64,000 bases of DNA from Homarus americanus (GCF_018991925.1 NW_024737042.1:17699287-17763286), one strand, 5' to 3'. Positions 36,788-50,885 are shown, numbered from the stretch's first letter. Made by a program: numbers and translations. Notes: generated from the letters alone by a model not told the origin.

Positions 36788-37189
36788 ATTATTGACCCCG
36801 AATGAGATAATGAGAAGAACAATAATTGAGGCTTTATAATTATGGGGTCCTGGTAGAGCGGGGCGTCCCAAGATATCACTTCACCCTAAACTAGTGACTA
36901 TGGAACAGTCTACTCTGGAGCGAGGGTACGGCATTAAACAGATCCGGATTCTTCCCTACACTCGATAAGACTTACGACACGACTGCCACGTGTAATAACA
37001 GGTAAGCCTTATGACACTTGGAACCTAATATACTACATCTGTCACTCTTACTGTACGATAATACCAATATATGCAAACACATATGAAGGGAACTTTAAAC
37101 TACCGTAAAGCAATTGTGAACAGAAGTGACTGGGAGGAATAATTAACAAGGAGTAGAAAGGGGGGGGAAGGAATATGGCACTTAATGTT

Positions 37190-37209
37190 GGGTCCTGTCA
37201 CGGTCGCCA
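37190..37209 (-). other. E2 primer-binding site (tRNA-Arg)
   Basis: Two bases inside the 5' LTR, the minus strand reads TGGCGACCGTGACAGGACCC. From memory this is complementary to the 3' end of tRNA-Arg over about 17-18 bases, the same primer used by 412/mdg1. Confidence 0.8.
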
Positions 37210-37211
37210 TT

Positions 37212-37842
37212 TGTTACGAGTTAGGGATTTAGAATATAGTTAAAAGTCTACCCAGATCCCAACAGGCAACAACAATAAAAAAACAAAGACAATCGGACTA
37301 TAAAAGGGTAGACAAAGGATGCGAGTTTTTGTTGTGTATAATAAAGTACCATAAATTCCTTAACAAAATATTCAGCTTTCTATAATTTACCCTAAACCAT
37401 ACTTAACCTAAACATTAACAGTATATACATATTTATTCAACATACAATAATTTGAAGCAAGGTGGAGGTGGGGAGGCAATATAAGATTACAAATACTTAA
37501 GTGCGGAACTGAGATGGCTGATGAGTAAGGCTGAGTATTGTAGAAGACGGCAGGTAGTCGCTGTGCCGTAGGTTTCCAGGATAGGTGATCCTGTGGTCAC
37601 TTCCCAGAGTGAGCTGAACTCTCATCGAACCGGAGCTGATGAGGATGACTTTGAGGAGGTGACGCAACAACCAGGATATGGAGAAGGGAAACCCCGGAGT
37701 GGTAACTAAGAGTAGTCATAATCGGGTTTCGTCCCTAGATGGCGTTGCTCGTGGTGCTGGGTAGGTAGATCAGGACAATAGATGGCGTGGTTCGTAGTGC
37801 TGGGTAGGTAGATCATGACAATTGATGGCGTGGTTCGTAACA
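37212..37842 (-). repeat. E2 5' LTR
   Basis: Direct repeat of 32961-33586. Ends CGTAACA, followed by the target duplication CCAAA. Confidence 0.95.
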
Positions 37843-37847
37843 CCAAA

Positions 37848-38490
37848 TAATACGATAAACCGAGAAGGTACAGTAATAAATAAGGAAAAAGATGAAATAA
37901 ACTGAAATAACAAGATACTAATTAAGATTTGGGAAACACTACACAAGTACGGGGAAAGAGGAATAAAGCTGGGAAGTGGTAAAGGAGACGTTAACCCCAA
38001 GATAAAAGATAAAATAGAAGACCATGAAACCCGAGAAAGATGTGAAGATGGAAGGGTGAGCTAAGGAGTTAGATTAAGAGAGAGAGTTATATAATATGAG
38101 AAGAATCAGATTTTCATGATAGAACGACTGTCAATTGTTTCTCAGGTCACAGTGGTCTCTTCCATGTTGACACACTCACCCGAGGGACCCCACCATATTT
38201 CATGAATATAAATAATAAATAATAAAAAAAGATAAATATAAAAGATAAAATAGTAAAACGTAAATAATAGAAAAACAAATAAAAAATAAAATATTTAAAA
38301 TTAAAATTAAAATTAAAATTAAAATAAACACAATAACAATAAATACAATAATAATAATAATATTAATTATAATAATTATAAATTATAATTATAAAATAAT
38401 TTATTAATTATAATTATTTAATAATTTTTAATTATAATTATATAATAATTAATTAATTATATTTATAAAATAATATGAATTACTGGCCAT
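37848..38490. other. No gene; AT-rich
   Basis: Purine-rich then extremely AT-rich DNA (38226-38480) with TAATTATAATTA-type repeats, ending at the LINE. Confidence 0.6.
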
Positions 38491-40690
<2,200 letters not shown>

Positions 40691-40851
40691 GTTTTTAAGT
40701 GAATGGTATTAATGTAACAATTTTTTATGTAAATCTTTCCGTTCTAGTGTGATGAAAAGTAAAAATATTTGGACTGATTAACATAAATGTTATTATCATA
40801 TAATTCTATAAATAGTCAGAAGGATATTTTGATATAATCATCATTCTACTA

Positions 40852-41710
40852 CTACCACCATCACCGCCTCTACTGCCGCCGCCGCCACCACCACCACCAC
40901 CACCACCACCACCACTGCTGCTGCTGTCACCACCACCACCACCACCACAACCACCACCACCACCACTACCACTGCTGCCACAACCACCACCACCACCACC
41001 ACCAGCACTGCCACCACCACTGGTGCCACCACCACCAACACCATTGCTGCTACCACAACACCACCAACACCACCACTGCTGCCACCTCCACCAGCAGCAC
41101 CACCTACACCTCCACCACCACCTCTGCTGCCACCCGGCCACCACCACCACTGCTGTCACCGCCACCACCACCACCACCACCACTGGTGCCATCACCTCTG
41201 CTGCGGCGCCACCACCAACACTGATGCCACCACCACCACTGCTGCCATCACCACTGCTGTCGTCACCACTGCTGCCACCACCACTGTTGCCATAACCACC
41301 ATTGCTGCCACCACCACACTGCTGCCACCACCACCACCCCACTTCTGCTGCTGCCACCACCACACACCACTGCTGTCACCACCACCACCACCACCACCAC
41401 TGCTGTCACCACCACCACCACCACTGGTGCCATCACCTCTGCTGCTGCCACCACCACCACCAACACTGCTGCCACCACCACCACTGCTGCCATCACCACT
41501 GCTGCCACCACCACTGCTGCCAAACAACCATTGCTGCCACTGCTGTCATAACCACCATTGCTGCCACCACCACCGCTGCCACCACCACCACTGCTGCCAC
41601 CACCACCACTGCTGCCACCTCCACCACCACTGCTGCCACCACCACTGTCGCCGTCGTCGCCGGCGCCGCCACTGCCTTAACCTCTGCCGTCGCCGCCGCC
41701 ACCACCACAC
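40852..41710. repeat. (CCA)n-rich array with CTGC interruptions
   Basis: About 860 bp built of CCA/CAC trinucleotides with regular ACTGCTGCC interruptions. Frames open on both strands as Pro/Leu, His/Cys, Thr/Ala or Gly/Val/Ser repeats. The lack of any non-repetitive flanking coding sequence argues against a protein. Confidence 0.95.
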
Positions 41711-41865
41711 AATAACAGAATGAATGGCAGGTAATGGATGCATTAGGATTCACTAGATGGTCTATACTACCGTCTCCCTGTCCCATTAACATTGTTAGGT
41801 TAGGTTATTATTGTGGACTATTAGGAATGGAACCAGTTTGATCTGAGTGACCTTATGAAAACGCA

Positions 41866-41925
<60 letters not shown>

Positions 41926-43204
41926 AGCAACACCTCCAACAAAGTTCACAACAATGTTAGCGGAGACAGCACAGTCATCATAGGGACGGTAACAGCAGGA
42001 ACTCGGTATTTATTTACACAGTAGTCGCAGGGAACCTTAGGTGTCAAAAAGCAACAACCCCGGCATTTCCGGCACCACCGGTGGTACAGACTTCAAGAGA
42101 ACGGCTCATTGTTAGCAGCGGCGGCAGCAGCAACAATGGCAGGAAATCCCGGAACAGCATTAGCAGAACAAATATCAGCGAGAGCAAAACCAGGAACTAC
42201 CCACTGTTAAAATTGTAGGGTATAAAATGGGTATTTTTGACAAAAAGTTGGTCATATATACCCACTGTTATGTAAAATACTCTTTTTCGGTTATGGTAGG
42301 GAATAGCGTTTTCCATAATACCTATTATGTTGCAATTGGTTCCCATATTATGGTCTGTGGATAATTTTTGGTCTTTGTCTCTAGAGATCTTAATTCATTC
42401 TTTGTGAAATGCTTGGAATACAACACTGAGTGTCTACCGAAACATCAATAACAATGAATTATCTCTTTTACAATTTATAAAGTCTTAAATAATATTTTAC
42501 TAGATACAATTAATTTTATTGCTACATATGATATAACTGCTTTAGAAATTTGCCAGATACCACTTCCATCCCACCAAGAGTTTTGACGGCACGACACACT
42601 GCTTCGCCTAATTTACTGTGTAAAATAATGAGCCGAAAAAAAGGATGTGTGGCGAAGAAAAGATGGAAGTATGGTTGTTGGTAACTTAATCGCTTAACAT
42701 GTAACATCCAATCTTTGTTGTTACAATGTTATTACTGCACTTCAACAGCAAGGTCTTTTAGTGCGTAACGAGGTTAGTAAATTGCACTAGTCCAACAACA
42801 TTAAAAAAATTATGAGATAGAACTCTAGGTCCAATCTTAATAATCATGTTTAACTTAAGTAACTCTAATGTAATGTACATTTGTGCATGAGGAGGAGGGA
42901 AGAAGAGGAAGAAGGGAGAGAAAGAGACTTAGATTAAGGGAATATTTAAAACACCCTTGGGTTCGAATATGCCAAGTGAGCCAATGAGCGCTGGGTTACA
43001 CTCGGACTTATTTTTACAGCCAATCAGCGCCACGCTGAGCAGCATGATAACATGTCCTTTGTAGAGTAGGTGTTTAGAGAATGATAGCATACCCTTTCTA
43101 ATTCCAAGGGTTAACTGGTATTAATATGCGCTTAAACGGATTTGCCATCAGGGACACCCAAAAAACTCTTTTCATAGTTTTTTTTTGTTACACTGTTGAA
43201 CGAG
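41711..43204. other. No gene seen
   Basis: Contains a (CT)n run at 41871-41921 and a local duplication of ACCCACTGTTA near 42200 and 42262. No gene could be supported. Confidence 0.5.
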
Positions 43205-43470
43205 TGTCAGCAGGGTAGCATGAAACTGGACAGGTGTCAGCAGGGTAGCATGAGACTGGACAGGTGTCAGCAGGTTAGCATGAGACTGGACAGGTGTCTG
43301 TCAGCAGGGTAGCATGAGACTGGACGGGTGTCAGCAGGGTAGCCAAGACTGGACAGGTGTCAGCAGGCTATGAGACTGGACGGGTGTCAGCAGGGTAGCA
43401 TGAGACTGGACAGGTGTCAGCAGGGTAGCATGAGACTGGACGGGTGTCAGCAGGGAGCATGAGATTGGAC
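43205..43470. repeat. 30-bp minisatellite, left block
   Basis: About nine copies of a unit beginning GTGTCAGCAGGGTAGCATGA and continuing GACTGGACAG. It has the same orientation and unit as 50886-51245, so both were one array before the LINE inserted. Confidence 0.94.
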
Positions 43471-43899
43471 AGAACATAAGAATGGAGGAAACTACAGCGG
43501 GCCTATTGGCCCATACTGGGCAGTCCCATTTATACACAACCCCTATTTCTCATTTATCCATCCAAACTATTTTTGAAGCTGTCCAGCGCATTCGAGTTAA
43601 TGATGATGTTTGGTAATTTGTTCCACTCATCCACTATTCTATTTCCAAACCAATGTTTACCTATTTCGCGCTTAAATCTAAATTTGTCTAATTTAAAACT
43701 ATTGTTGCGAGTTCGCTCCTGGTTGTACAGTTTGAGTACCTTTGCTATGTCCCCTTTGTTTAGCCCTGACTTCTATTTATACACCTCTATTATATCGCCC
43801 CTCACTCTACGTCTCTCGAGGGAGTGCAAATTAAGATGCTTTAACCTGTCTCTGTACTCAAGTTTCCTAATGCCCGGGATTAGTCTTATCATTCTCCTC

Positions 43900-44211
43900 T
43901 GAATTCTTTCTAGGGATTCTACTGTATATCCATTCTGTAATACGGTGACCAGAATTGAACTGCGTAATCCAAGTGAGGTCTCACAAGAGCAATATATAGT
44001 TTCAGGATGACCTCTCTTGTCTTGTAACTAACATTCCTTTGTATGAACCCAAGTACTTTATTCGCCTTGTTTCGAGCAAATACACATTGTTTACTTGGCT
44101 TAAGATTCCTACTTATCATTATTACTCCAAAATCTTTCTCGCATTCGGATTTCTCTATAACATCGTTGTTTATCTGATATCTGGTTTCTCTGTTTCATCT
44201 CCTAGACTAAG
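43900..44211 (-). pseudogene. LINE C-terminal RT region (left piece)
   Basis: Minus-strand SRNLKPSKQCVFARNKANKV, LGFIQRNVSYKTREVILKLY and IALVRPHLDYAVQFWSPYYR, typical of the region after the RT palm in Jockey/CR1 elements. It continues, past stops, with SLERIQRRMIRLIPGI. The segment next to E3 is the target site. Confidence 0.85.
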
Positions 44212-44529
44212 TGGTGGTTACAAGTGTTCCCTGAAGAATGCAGTGATGGGTAGGGAAACACCGTGTAACACTGAAGTCCGTTTATTATGGATGAGAGAAA
44301 TACAAGTGGTGACTCGCTTGCGCCATGCACGGCTCACACAGTCAGACTGAGGCTGCCTTGCCATATGGCAGCCTCGGGGCAATGTTGCCACATAACGTGC
44401 AATGTTGCCACGTGATGATATATATAAATGCTACTCGGCAGAGTAGCTTATATACAGGGTTGCTACTCGGCACAGTAGCTTATATACAGGGTTGCTACTC
44501 GGCACAGTAGCTTATATACATAACCTACA
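44212..44529 (-). repeat. E3 3' LTR
   Basis: Contains three copies of a 32-bp unit (TTGCTACTCGGCACAGTAGC plus TTATATACAGGG); the other LTR has two. It includes the pol stop codon at 44512. Confidence 0.94.
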
Positions 44530-47500
44530 TCTCCCTCCCCCCTCACGCTCATAGTCTTTGTCTTGAGCGGACTTCTTAGTCCTAAGTCGCTCCGAGCGTC
44601 GAGGTGCACTGTGGGGCGGATCCTCGTCAGGTGTAGGTGACTCGTCCTCGGTCAGGGGGCCAGCAGCAGGGGGTGGGACTGGCCGGAGGAAGCGGCGGTT
44701 CCTCCACCAGACACGGCCGCTCGGCATCCTGACCTTGTAGTCCCGCGACCGGCCGACGCCCATCACTATGCCCACCTTGTCCCAACGTGTCGTCGTCGGG
44801 TCCTGGACGCGGACAAGGGCACCAATCTCCAGTGGCTGAAGAGGGCGGGCACGGTCGTCATACCGAGCCTTGGCGTCCTGGGCACGTGAAGCGGCGCGGC
44901 GGTCGCAGCTCTCGGCTCTGGTCTGCCACTCCTTCGCAAAGGCCTTGGCGTGTGCAGGAACGCAAGAGCGGAGAGGGTGACCATACAGGATCTGGGCAGG
45001 GGAGCGTCCTGTGTGGGTGGGAGTATTACGTAACTCCAGGAGTCCTTTGTCAAACGCCTCACAGTCTATGTTGCCTGAAGGGGCCACCTTGAGGATGAGG
45101 TGCTTGACTGTCTTGACCGCAGCCTCAGCATGGCCGTTTGACTGTGGGTAGTGGGGTGTTGACACGATGTGGCGGACTCCCCAACGCTCCAGGAATCCTG
45201 TGAAGTCCCGGCTGGTGAACTGTGGCCCACCGTCCGTCCGCAGACGTACGGGGACGCCCAGGTCACGAAAGAGGTGCCGGAAGTGGCGAATGGTGGCCGC
45301 GGACGTCGTGTCCGAGCCACAGATTACCACCACAGGCCAGCCAGAGAGTCGGTCGGCGACAACTAGGAAATGTTTCCCAGCTGTGCTGAAGAAATCAGCC
45401 GACACGGACTCGAAGGGCCTGGTGGGTTCGTCGTCGCACAAGAGGGGCTCCTGCTGTTGACTGGGCTGCATGATCTGGCACGGCTCACAGGCACGGACCG
45501 TATTGACGATATCCGCGTCAATGCCGGGCCAGTACACAACCTGCCTTGCGCGGCGCTTGGTGGCCTCTGCTCCGCGATGGCTATCGTGTAAGCGGGCCAG
45601 AACGCGACGACGGAGAGCTGCAGGGACGACCACACGGGCACCGTACAGGACGAGGTCCCCATCTGCGTAGAGGTCCTCACGTATCTTCCAATACGGGCAT
45701 AGGGCGTTGTGGAGGTCGAAACGGTCGCGAGGGAACCCAGTCCTCACACTCTCCAAGAGCTGAGTGTAGGAGGGGTCGTCGCGTGCTGCGGTCCGTAGTT
45801 CCTCAAGGGCCAGATCGCTGTCGGGTGGCGACACTGAGGCCTGGGTGCTGGCAAGGGACTGTACGGCCTGCAAGGTGACGATGTTGCTGACGGAGAAACC
45901 GGCCTCGGTGCTGAGCATCTCGTCTTCAGGTGTAGGACGGCTGACTGGGGAGCGGGAGAGGGCATCCGGGCTGCACAACTCCTTACCTGCGCGCCAAGCC
46001 GCGGTGAAGACGAAGGCCAAAATCTTCTCCTTCAGGCGTTGGAGGCGGGGATTCTCGATGGCGTCCAGCGAATAGTGGTAAAGAATGGGGACCAAGGGCC
46101 TGTGGTCTGTGATGAGGTCGAAGTGCTGTAGGCCAATCAAGTAAAACTTGCACTTCGATAAGGCCCATACCACTGACAGCAGCTCCAGCTCGATGGTAGC
46201 GTAGCGAGACTCAGCATCGGTGAGGAAGCGAGAGCCACACTGTACGAGCCGGTACTTTCCTCCACCGTGATCCTGGAGAAGGGCGTAACCAACCCCGTAC
46301 AGGCGCGAGGCTTCTGTCTGGAGGACGGTAGGGAGCGCTGGGTCGAAAGTAGCGAGGATAGGTGGACTTGACAGGGCCTCCTTCACCTTATGAAAGGCGA
46401 GGTCGTGGTCAGGGGTCCACGTGAAAGTCCTCTTGGGGCTCATCAGGGGGCGGAGAGGCCCGGCAGCAGCGGAGACGTCAGGAGAAAATTCTGCCAGCTG
46501 GTTCACCAGGCCCATGAAAGACCTGAGATCCGTAAGGTTGGCAGGTTTTCCAAAGTCCGCTATGGCGCGAACTTTCTCCGGGTCTGCAGCAATGCCATCC
46601 CTTGAGAGTCGATAGCCGCAGAAGGACACTGCAGGTGAGGCCAAGACGAACTTCTCGGCATTCAGAGTGATGCCGTGCGTCCTACACCTGGTCAGTACCT
46701 CGTCGATGCGGCGAAGATGCGTCAGGTAGTCCTCATCGTAGAGGAGGACGTCATCCACTACCTTCACGCAGTTGGTCACGCCTTGAAGTGCCATGTCACC
46801 ACGGAGACAGAAGGCGTCCCCCGTAGCAGCGAATCCCATAGGGCCACGGCAGTAGCGGAAGCGTCCGTAAGGCGTGATGAAAGTGGTCAGTGGCTGATCC
46901 TCCTTCTTCAGTGGGATCTGCCAGTAACCACAGAGGGCGTCCATCGTCGAGAAGTGCCGTACCTTCGGATCCACACTCCGTATAGCTGCAAAAGGTGTGG
47001 GTGAAGGGTGGGCGGGACGGGACACCTGGCTGTTAAGCTTAGACAAGTTGGTAGTAATCCGCACTCCACCGTTAGTCTTAGCCACAGCGACTAGAGGGTG
47101 GCACCAAGGGGATGGTTCGTCACCAACGGGTACGATGACACCCTGGGCCACCATGGAATCTAGTTCCTTCTTGACTGAATCCCTGAAGGCGAGAGGAATC
47201 AACCGGGGAGTGTGTATGGCAAACAGCTGTGCATCTTCCCGCAGGTGTATCCTCATAGGCGGACCCGCCATAGCCTTCAGTGGCGCGGTCCGTAGGGCCT
47301 CCTTCGTCACCAGCACATCCGAGTACTCCTTCAGGAAGTAGGCCCTTGCGGCTGAAGGAGACGTCTCGCTGTGAAGAGGAAGCAGCCGTGACTTGGGTGG
47401 AGGCGGGGCGGGAGTGGACGCGGGTTCTGGGCAGCTCTGTGCGGCAGCGCCAGGCGCGTCGCTCGTTGATTCCCGCACCCTGCTGGCGGTGTACCAAGCA

Positions 47501-48468
47501 GCTGGGATCTGCTCAGGAAAGTCTCTGGGCACCACGCCTAACTCCTTGCAGTGCTCCCACGACAACAAGGGTGTAGCGAGAGTAGGCTGCACGTCGATCC
47601 ATCCGTGACATGACCTGTCGCCGTAGGTGATCTCGGGTTGAAAGGAGCCTACAGCGTCCGGCATCTGGGAACCGTCCGCATTGTAGTACTGCAGCTGCGG
47701 CGGTGGTCCCAGGCCGCGTTTGGTGAGGCCCAGTTTCTGGAGGTGCTTCAACCCAATCACCGTAGTATCGGCGCTGGTGTCCGGTATCACCTCGATTTGA
47801 CCCGACACATCACCGTGTGTGACGGCGACGCGGATAGTAGGGAAAGGGGTAGCCCTGGGGCGTGTGGTCGATTCCACTCTCCTGATGTGACTCCGCTGCT
47901 GCTTGGGGCTGCGTGGGTCATCTGGAGGGGGCTGCGTGCGAACCACCCCGAGGGAAGTGCGCTGCTTTCCTCTTCGTCTCGGGCTTTTGGGCTTCGGTTG
48001 GCGGCAGCACTTGTCGTAGTGTCCATAGCGACCGCAGGCCTGACACTTGTGGCCTCGTGCAGGGCACCTGTCTGTGTTAGACCAGTGGCCCTTACGGTCA
48101 GAACCACGACACAGTGCGTCGGTGGCCGGGCAAGTCTTGGGGCTGTACTGCCTACCACAGCTGCCACAGGAAGCACTAGGCGGAGGCGTGGAAGAACGTG
48201 TGGCAGCCTTCGCCTTGTTGGCCGCCTTCTTACCTTTCTTGTATTGTGAGATTGCTCTCACAGCAGGAGGGGCCCGTAAGGCAGAGGTGGCGGACTTGGT
48301 GGCCTCGTATGACCGACATTCAGTCACTACCACCTGGAGTGTGGAGGAAGCGTCCAGGGGTATGAGTCGTTGCATCAACTCTTCATGCCTGACACCTGTC
48401 AAGATCCCGTGCTTGATCCAGGCTTCCTCACATTCCCGGCTGTGCGCCTTGCAGACGTCGATCTCCTC
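44512..48468 (-). pseudogene. E3 pol (zinc knuckles, PR, RT, RNase H, IN)
   Basis: Open for about 1,318 codons after the UGA; there is no ATG at its start, so it depends on gag. Residues counted from the TTG at 48402: Cys-rich knuckles 79-133; protease IPDTSADTTV (Asp 208) where the usual DTG Gly is Ser; RT first Asp 488 in FSTMDALCGYW, and VVDD at 548-551; RNase H LQTEASRLYG (position 697) with Glu where Asp is usual; integrase HHCC (HDSHRGAEATKRR ... ACEPCQ) and D...DX35E (SADFFS, RTDGGPQF, HAEAAVK). It ends in the 3' LTR. The frame is intact, but the protease and RNase H substitutions may inactivate it. VVDD is probably normal for this group. Confidence 0.92.
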
Positions 48469-49164
48469 TCACAAACTCTTCAGGAGTACAAAAAAGTCGT
48501 CAAAGGATTCGTTCTCCGCCTGCTTGCAGCTGGTGAAGGCACGGCGACGCAAAGCCTCGTTGTTCCGACCTTTAACGTGCTCCTGTAAAAGGTCAAGCAC
48601 ATCCGTCACTGAAGATGTAGAATCGGGAGGCACTTGCAACGTGTGCTCCAAAACTCTCTGGGTCTCCAGCGACAAACACATCCGCAGTTGGATGAGCTGT
48701 TTGTTTGGAGGCATGCTGTCAAGGTCCACCATCGTGGAGTAATCTGTCCAACGCCGCCTCCACTCACGAAAAAGCTGAAACGTGACGTCTGGTGAGAGGG
48801 CGGGTGGGGGTTGAACAGATGCCTTGGGAGCTGTTTGTTTGGAGGCAAGAGTACCTGGAGGACGCTGGTGTGGTGGAGGAGGGAGGATATTGGCGCCTTC
48901 ATGCGCGCTACCTGCGAGTGAGGGAGGGTGGGTTAGCGCCAGGGTCGCCAATAGTGCCTCAAAACGCAACTTTTCCTCCTCTCTTCGTGTCTCCTCCCTC
49001 TGAAGTTCCATCTCTCTGCGTCTCTCGTCCCGGTCGTCCATCCACCTCAGAATTGTGGCAATGTCCGTCACTGGAGGTGGAGGATGAGAGTCTGCGCCCG
49101 GTGGAGGAGAAGGTGGTGGGGAGTCGTGTCTCCCATCTTGACGTTGTCCCTTCTTACCTCCCAT
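48469..49164 (-). pseudogene. E3 gag, ending at an in-frame UGA
   Basis: Likely start MGGKKGQRQDGRHD at 49164. It is Pro/Arg/Glu-rich with an REMELQREETRREEEKLR coiled coil, then the capsid-like VTFQLFREWRRRWTDYSTMV and FFVLLKSL. A UGA at 48469-48471 stops it, and the same frame continues EEIDVCKAHSRECEEAW into pol. So gag and pol were one polyprotein, and the stop lies within capsid rather than at the gag-pol boundary. This looks like a point nonsense mutation rather than a designed readthrough site. Confidence 0.88.
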
Positions 49165-49643
49165 CTTTGTGTGTGCGTGGACTGCACTGTTTAGTATATA
49201 AAGTGGCGCCTCAACAGCTCGAACCACATATATATGACATAAACAGCGCAGAGATCACGCATATAGTCCACTGTTCTGTCCGTGAGCGAGTGCGTGCGTG
49301 TGTGTGTGTCTGAGAGATTGCTTCGTGGTGGCCTTAATGCCGGTGGCTGGAGACGCGGCGGGAGTGAGACCGTCAGTATCACCCGGGATGTCACACGAGA
49401 AGGGTGTACGCCTGCGTGCTCCGTGGGTACCACAAAAAACAGGCCAATGCTCAACTCTCAGCTCTAGACACACACTAATACACTGACACTAACACTGCCA
49501 CCGTCACTAAAACGCACTGTGACGGAGCAACACTGCACATCGCGGCGAAACACAGCGCAACACAACACAACACACTATGAGTCGACGCGCATCACCGGCA
49601 GACATAACTGTCTCGGCATAGTTCACACACTTTGTAAATCCAC

Positions 49644-49663
49644 AGATCCTAGCCACTGCGCCA
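49644..49663 (-). other. E3 candidate primer-binding site
   Basis: Directly inside the 5' LTR the minus strand reads TGGCGCAGTGGCTAGGATCT. It begins TGG as a primer site should, but I could not match it to a tRNA 3' end. The string also resembles a pol III A box. Confidence 0.45.
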
Positions 49664-49948
49664 TGGTGGTTACAAGTGTTCCCTGAGGAATGCAGTGATG
49701 GGTAGGGAAACACTGGGTAACACTGAGTCCGTTTATTATGGATGAGAGAAATACAAGTGGTGACTCGCGTGTGCCATGCACGGCTCACACAGTCAGACTG
49801 AGGCTGCCTTGCCATATGGCAGCCTCGGGGCAATGTTGCCACATAACGTGCAGTGTTGCCACGTGATGATATATATAAATGCTACTCGGCACAGTAGCTT
49901 ATATACAGGGTTGCTACTCGGCACAGTAACTTATATACATAACCTACA
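49664..49948 (-). repeat. E3 5' LTR
   Basis: Matches 44212-44529 with about eight substitutions and one fewer 32-bp unit. Confidence 0.94.
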
Positions 49949-50885
49949 CTAAGTACTTTACATTTGTCCTCATTGAATTTAATCTGCCATTTTTCAGACC
50001 ATTCGAAATTTTTTTTTTAGATCTTCCTGTAGTTTTGCGGAGTCCTCGTCAGATTTAATTACACGTCCTATTTTAGTGCCATCAGCAAATTTACTTATGT
50101 TGCTGTCTACGCCGATATCTATGTCGTTTATGTATACAATAAATAATAATGGTCCAAGTACTGAGCCTTGGGGTACTCCACTAGTGACATTACTCCAATC
50201 GGCTTTAGTGCCGTTAATGCTCACTCGCTGTTTTCTTTCCTGTAACCACGCACTAATCCATTTTAGAATATCTCCTCCAATGCCACGAGCCTCCACTTTT
50301 CTTATTAGTCTTTCGTGGGGGACACTGTCGAAGGCTTTACTAAAGTCAAGATATACCACATCATAGTCGTGTCCGTCGTCCACTGATTCGAAAACAGCTG
50401 AAAAGAATGTTAATAGATTAGTTAGACATGAACGCTCGCTTGTGAAGCCATGTTGGGAATCATTGGTCAACTTGTGTTTCTCCAAGTGATTTCGAATGGA
50501 GTTTGAAATTATTGCTTCCAGTAATTTGCCTGCAATTGATGTTAAGCTGATTGGATGGTAGTTAGAGGAAAGTGATCTATCTCCCTTCTTGAAAATCGGT
50601 ATTACATTCTGTATCCTCCAGGATTCTGATACTACACCCGTTTTTAAGGACATGTTAAATAATTTTGTTAAGGGCATACTAAGCTCTTCCTTACATTCCT
50701 TTAATACTCTGGCAAATATCTCATCGGGACCTGGTGACTTGTTAGGCTTTAACTTGTCTATTTGCTTACTAACATCGTTACTAGTCACTACTATCTCACT
50801 TAATTTATTTTCTTCACTATCTCTGTATATAATCGGTGCCTCGGTTGTCATGTTTAAATTTTCGGTGGTGAAAACTGTTGAAAAA
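49949..50885 (-). pseudogene. LINE reverse transcriptase (right piece)
   Basis: A nearly open frame (49994-50896) with KLKPNKSPGPDEIFARVL, RIQNVIPIFKKGDRSLSSNY, LTSIAGKLLEAIISNSIRNH, QHGFTSERSCLTNLL, YLDFSKAFDSVPHERL, TSGVPQGSVLGPLLFIVYIN and SKFADGTKIG. The catalytic FADD is FADG here, so the second Asp is lost. It ends in FEWSEKWQIKFNEDKC at the E3 junction. The upstream endonuclease is missing because of 5' truncation. Confidence 0.9.

Larger units (their letters stand above)
32961..37842 (-). mobile_element. Ty3/Gypsy LTR retrotransposon E2, Gmr1-like domain order, internally deleted
   Basis: LTRs of 626 and 631 bp start TGTTACG and end CGTAACA and are flanked by a 5-bp target duplication CCAAA (32956-32960 and 37843-37847). 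On the minus strand: tRNA-Arg primer site, leader with 63-bp repeats, a short gag piece with zinc knuckle, protease, an integrase remnant, RT, RNase H, polypurine tract, LTR. The LTRs differ at more sites than those of E1, roughly 4% by eye, so this insertion is older. Most of gag and most of integrase are gone. Confidence 0.92.
44212..49948 (-). mobile_element. Ty3/Gypsy LTR retrotransposon E3, canonical order, nearly intact
   Basis: LTRs of 318 and 285 bp start TGGTGGTTAC and end ACCTACA, with target duplication CTAAG on both sides. Between them a single reading frame on the minus strand encodes gag, protease, RT, RNase H and integrase in the normal Ty3/Gypsy order, broken by just one UGA. 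LTRs differ at about eight positions plus one 32-bp repeat unit. The polypurine tract is GAGGGGGGAGGGAGA at 44530-44544. It resembles the K02A2.6-like Gypsy group of arthropods (recollection). Confidence 0.94.
43471..50885 (-). mobile_element. CR1/Jockey-type LINE inside a minisatellite, split by Gypsy E3
   Basis: The LINE occupies 49949-50885 and 43471-44211 on the minus strand, with Gypsy E3 between. Its 3' end (left) contains CGGGCCTATTGGCCCATAC, a sequence I recall as very common in decapod genomes. The target duplication CTAAG flanks E3, and the peptide continues across it (FEWSEKWQIKFNEDKCKVLS, then the block ending GDETEKPDI). The LINE is 5'-truncated at the right minisatellite. Confidence 0.88.

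Noticed and set aside
43205..43470. CRISPR-like array
   Set aside because: The 30-bp units are directly tandem with no unique spacers. The 47-bp and 18-bp arrays also lack spacers, and the DNA is eukaryotic.
48400..48402. Separate pol start codon in E3
   Set aside because: The apparent start is TTG in the middle of a continuous gag-pol frame; the frame runs on upstream to the UGA.
48469..48471. Programmed readthrough between gag and pol of E3
   Set aside because: The UGA is inside capsid-like sequence, upstream of the zinc knuckles, so a point mutation is more likely.
44787..48742. Plus-strand frames opposite E3 pol (up to 231 codons)
   Set aside because: They are antisense shadows of a GC-rich intact pol frame.
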